35,251 nt of DNA from an uncultured Armatimonadota bacterium (lineage in GTDB: Bacteria; Armatimonadota; Fimbriimonadia; Fimbriimonadales; Fimbriimonadaceae): NCBI GenBank assembly GCA_903927025.1, contig CAIYLG010000056.1:1-35251 (forward strand), in the 5' to 3' direction. The notes under the pieces are model-generated. The model was given only the letters and a program-made list of their open reading frames with translations. It did no database searches and had not been told where the DNA came from. Both the position numbers and the translations under genes were made by a program. This document shows, piece after piece, positions 35,136 to 35,251 of the stretch. How positions within the stretch are numbered: position 1 is the first letter of the stretch; every line of letters starts with the position of its first letter.

Positions 35136-35251
35136 CCCACTTGAAGTGTGAAATCCGTCTGGAATCACATGAAGAAAACTGGCAAGCGCTACACCGAGGA
35201 CGAGATCCTGAAGGTGTTGAAGGAAATCGAAGCTGGCGGCGCGATAGCGTC
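35133..35251 (+). mobile_element. Left end of an IS3-family insertion sequence (partial)
   Basis: The probable terminal repeat begins TGACCCACTTGAAGTGTGAA at 35133, of the TGA-starting type seen in the IS407/IS3 group. It is followed 36 bases on by the start of an OrfA-like reading frame. The right end and any target duplication are outside the window. Confidence 0.6.
35169..35251 (+). CDS. IS3-family transposase OrfA, N-terminal part
   Basis: The frame from ATG 35169 to the window edge reads MKKTGKRYTEDEILKVLKEI and continues EAGGAIA. This matches the helix-turn-helix start of IS3-family OrfA proteins (MKK.R.TeeqIv.iL.e.eaG), which bind the IS ends. The C-terminal part and the frameshifted OrfB with the DDE integrase domain must lie beyond the window. 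Its ATG sits about 36 bases inside the apparent element end, the usual distance. Confidence 0.75.
   Translation, partial: MKKTGKRYTEDEILKVLKEIEAGGAIA

Noticed and set aside
1-35251. CRISPR array, complete prophage or toxin-antitoxin pair
   Set aside because: No regularly spaced repeats, phage structural or integrase genes, or paired toxin/antitoxin ORFs were seen; only one partial IS end.

Overview
This window looks like chromosomal DNA from a free-living, didermic, saccharolytic bacterium, most plausibly a member of Armatimonadota (class Fimbriimonadia). That placement is inference. It rests on the H-X9-DG-type pseudopilin, frequent TTG/GTG starts (the pyrG start is certain from its conserved N-terminus), an RND pump with a lipoprotein adaptor, and large secreted glycoside hydrolases beside unlinked housekeeping genes. 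A 16S or marker-gene match would be needed to confirm it.

Layout. 1-5.0 kb (+): a secreted protein with secretin-N-terminus-like segments, a penicillin-acylase-type Ntn hydrolase, and an overlapping PLP-dependent threonine-dehydratase-like enzyme. 5.0-12.3 kb (-): an RND efflux pump and its adaptor, the RNase P RNA gene rnpB, a SAM methyltransferase, a small TfoX/YjbR-like protein, a membrane protein and hisI. 12.4-18.6 kb: an ArnT/PMT-like glycosyltransferase (+), asnS (-), a RodZ-like single-pass protein (-), and pyrG with a small coupled gene (+). 18.7-21.6 kb (+): a pseudopilin, a 50-residue lipoprotein coupled to it, a strong terminator, and a TPR-sulfotransferase. 21.6-23.5 kb (-): an SGNH hydrolase and a divergent PRPP-synthetase-like protein.

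23.6-32.4 kb is a divergent hemicellulose locus: a GH74 xyloglucanase on the minus strand, facing a plus-strand set of CBM-GH26 mannanase, YicI-type GH31 alpha-xylosidase and GH2 beta-galactosidase-like enzyme. GH74, GH26 and GH2 carry signal peptides and GH31 does not. This suggests outside cutting of xyloglucan/galactomannan and inside removal of xylose from imported oligosaccharides. No transporter or regulator is encoded here; a palindrome between the divergent genes is a candidate operator.

32.4-35.25 kb changes character: more A+T, few homologues I recognise, decayed sequence and the edge of an insertion sequence. A tight four-gene plus-strand cluster lies here: a membrane-anchored thioredoxin-like protein (CESC) interrupted at a G7 tract, a pseudopilin starting inside its stop codon, a secreted peptide with ten cysteines, and a membrane-anchored protein with four periplasmic cysteines whose stop codon coincides with the apparent left end of an IS3-family element. 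This is the best candidate in the window for an undescribed system: disulfide chemistry combined with a pseudopilin and a cysteine-rich exported product.
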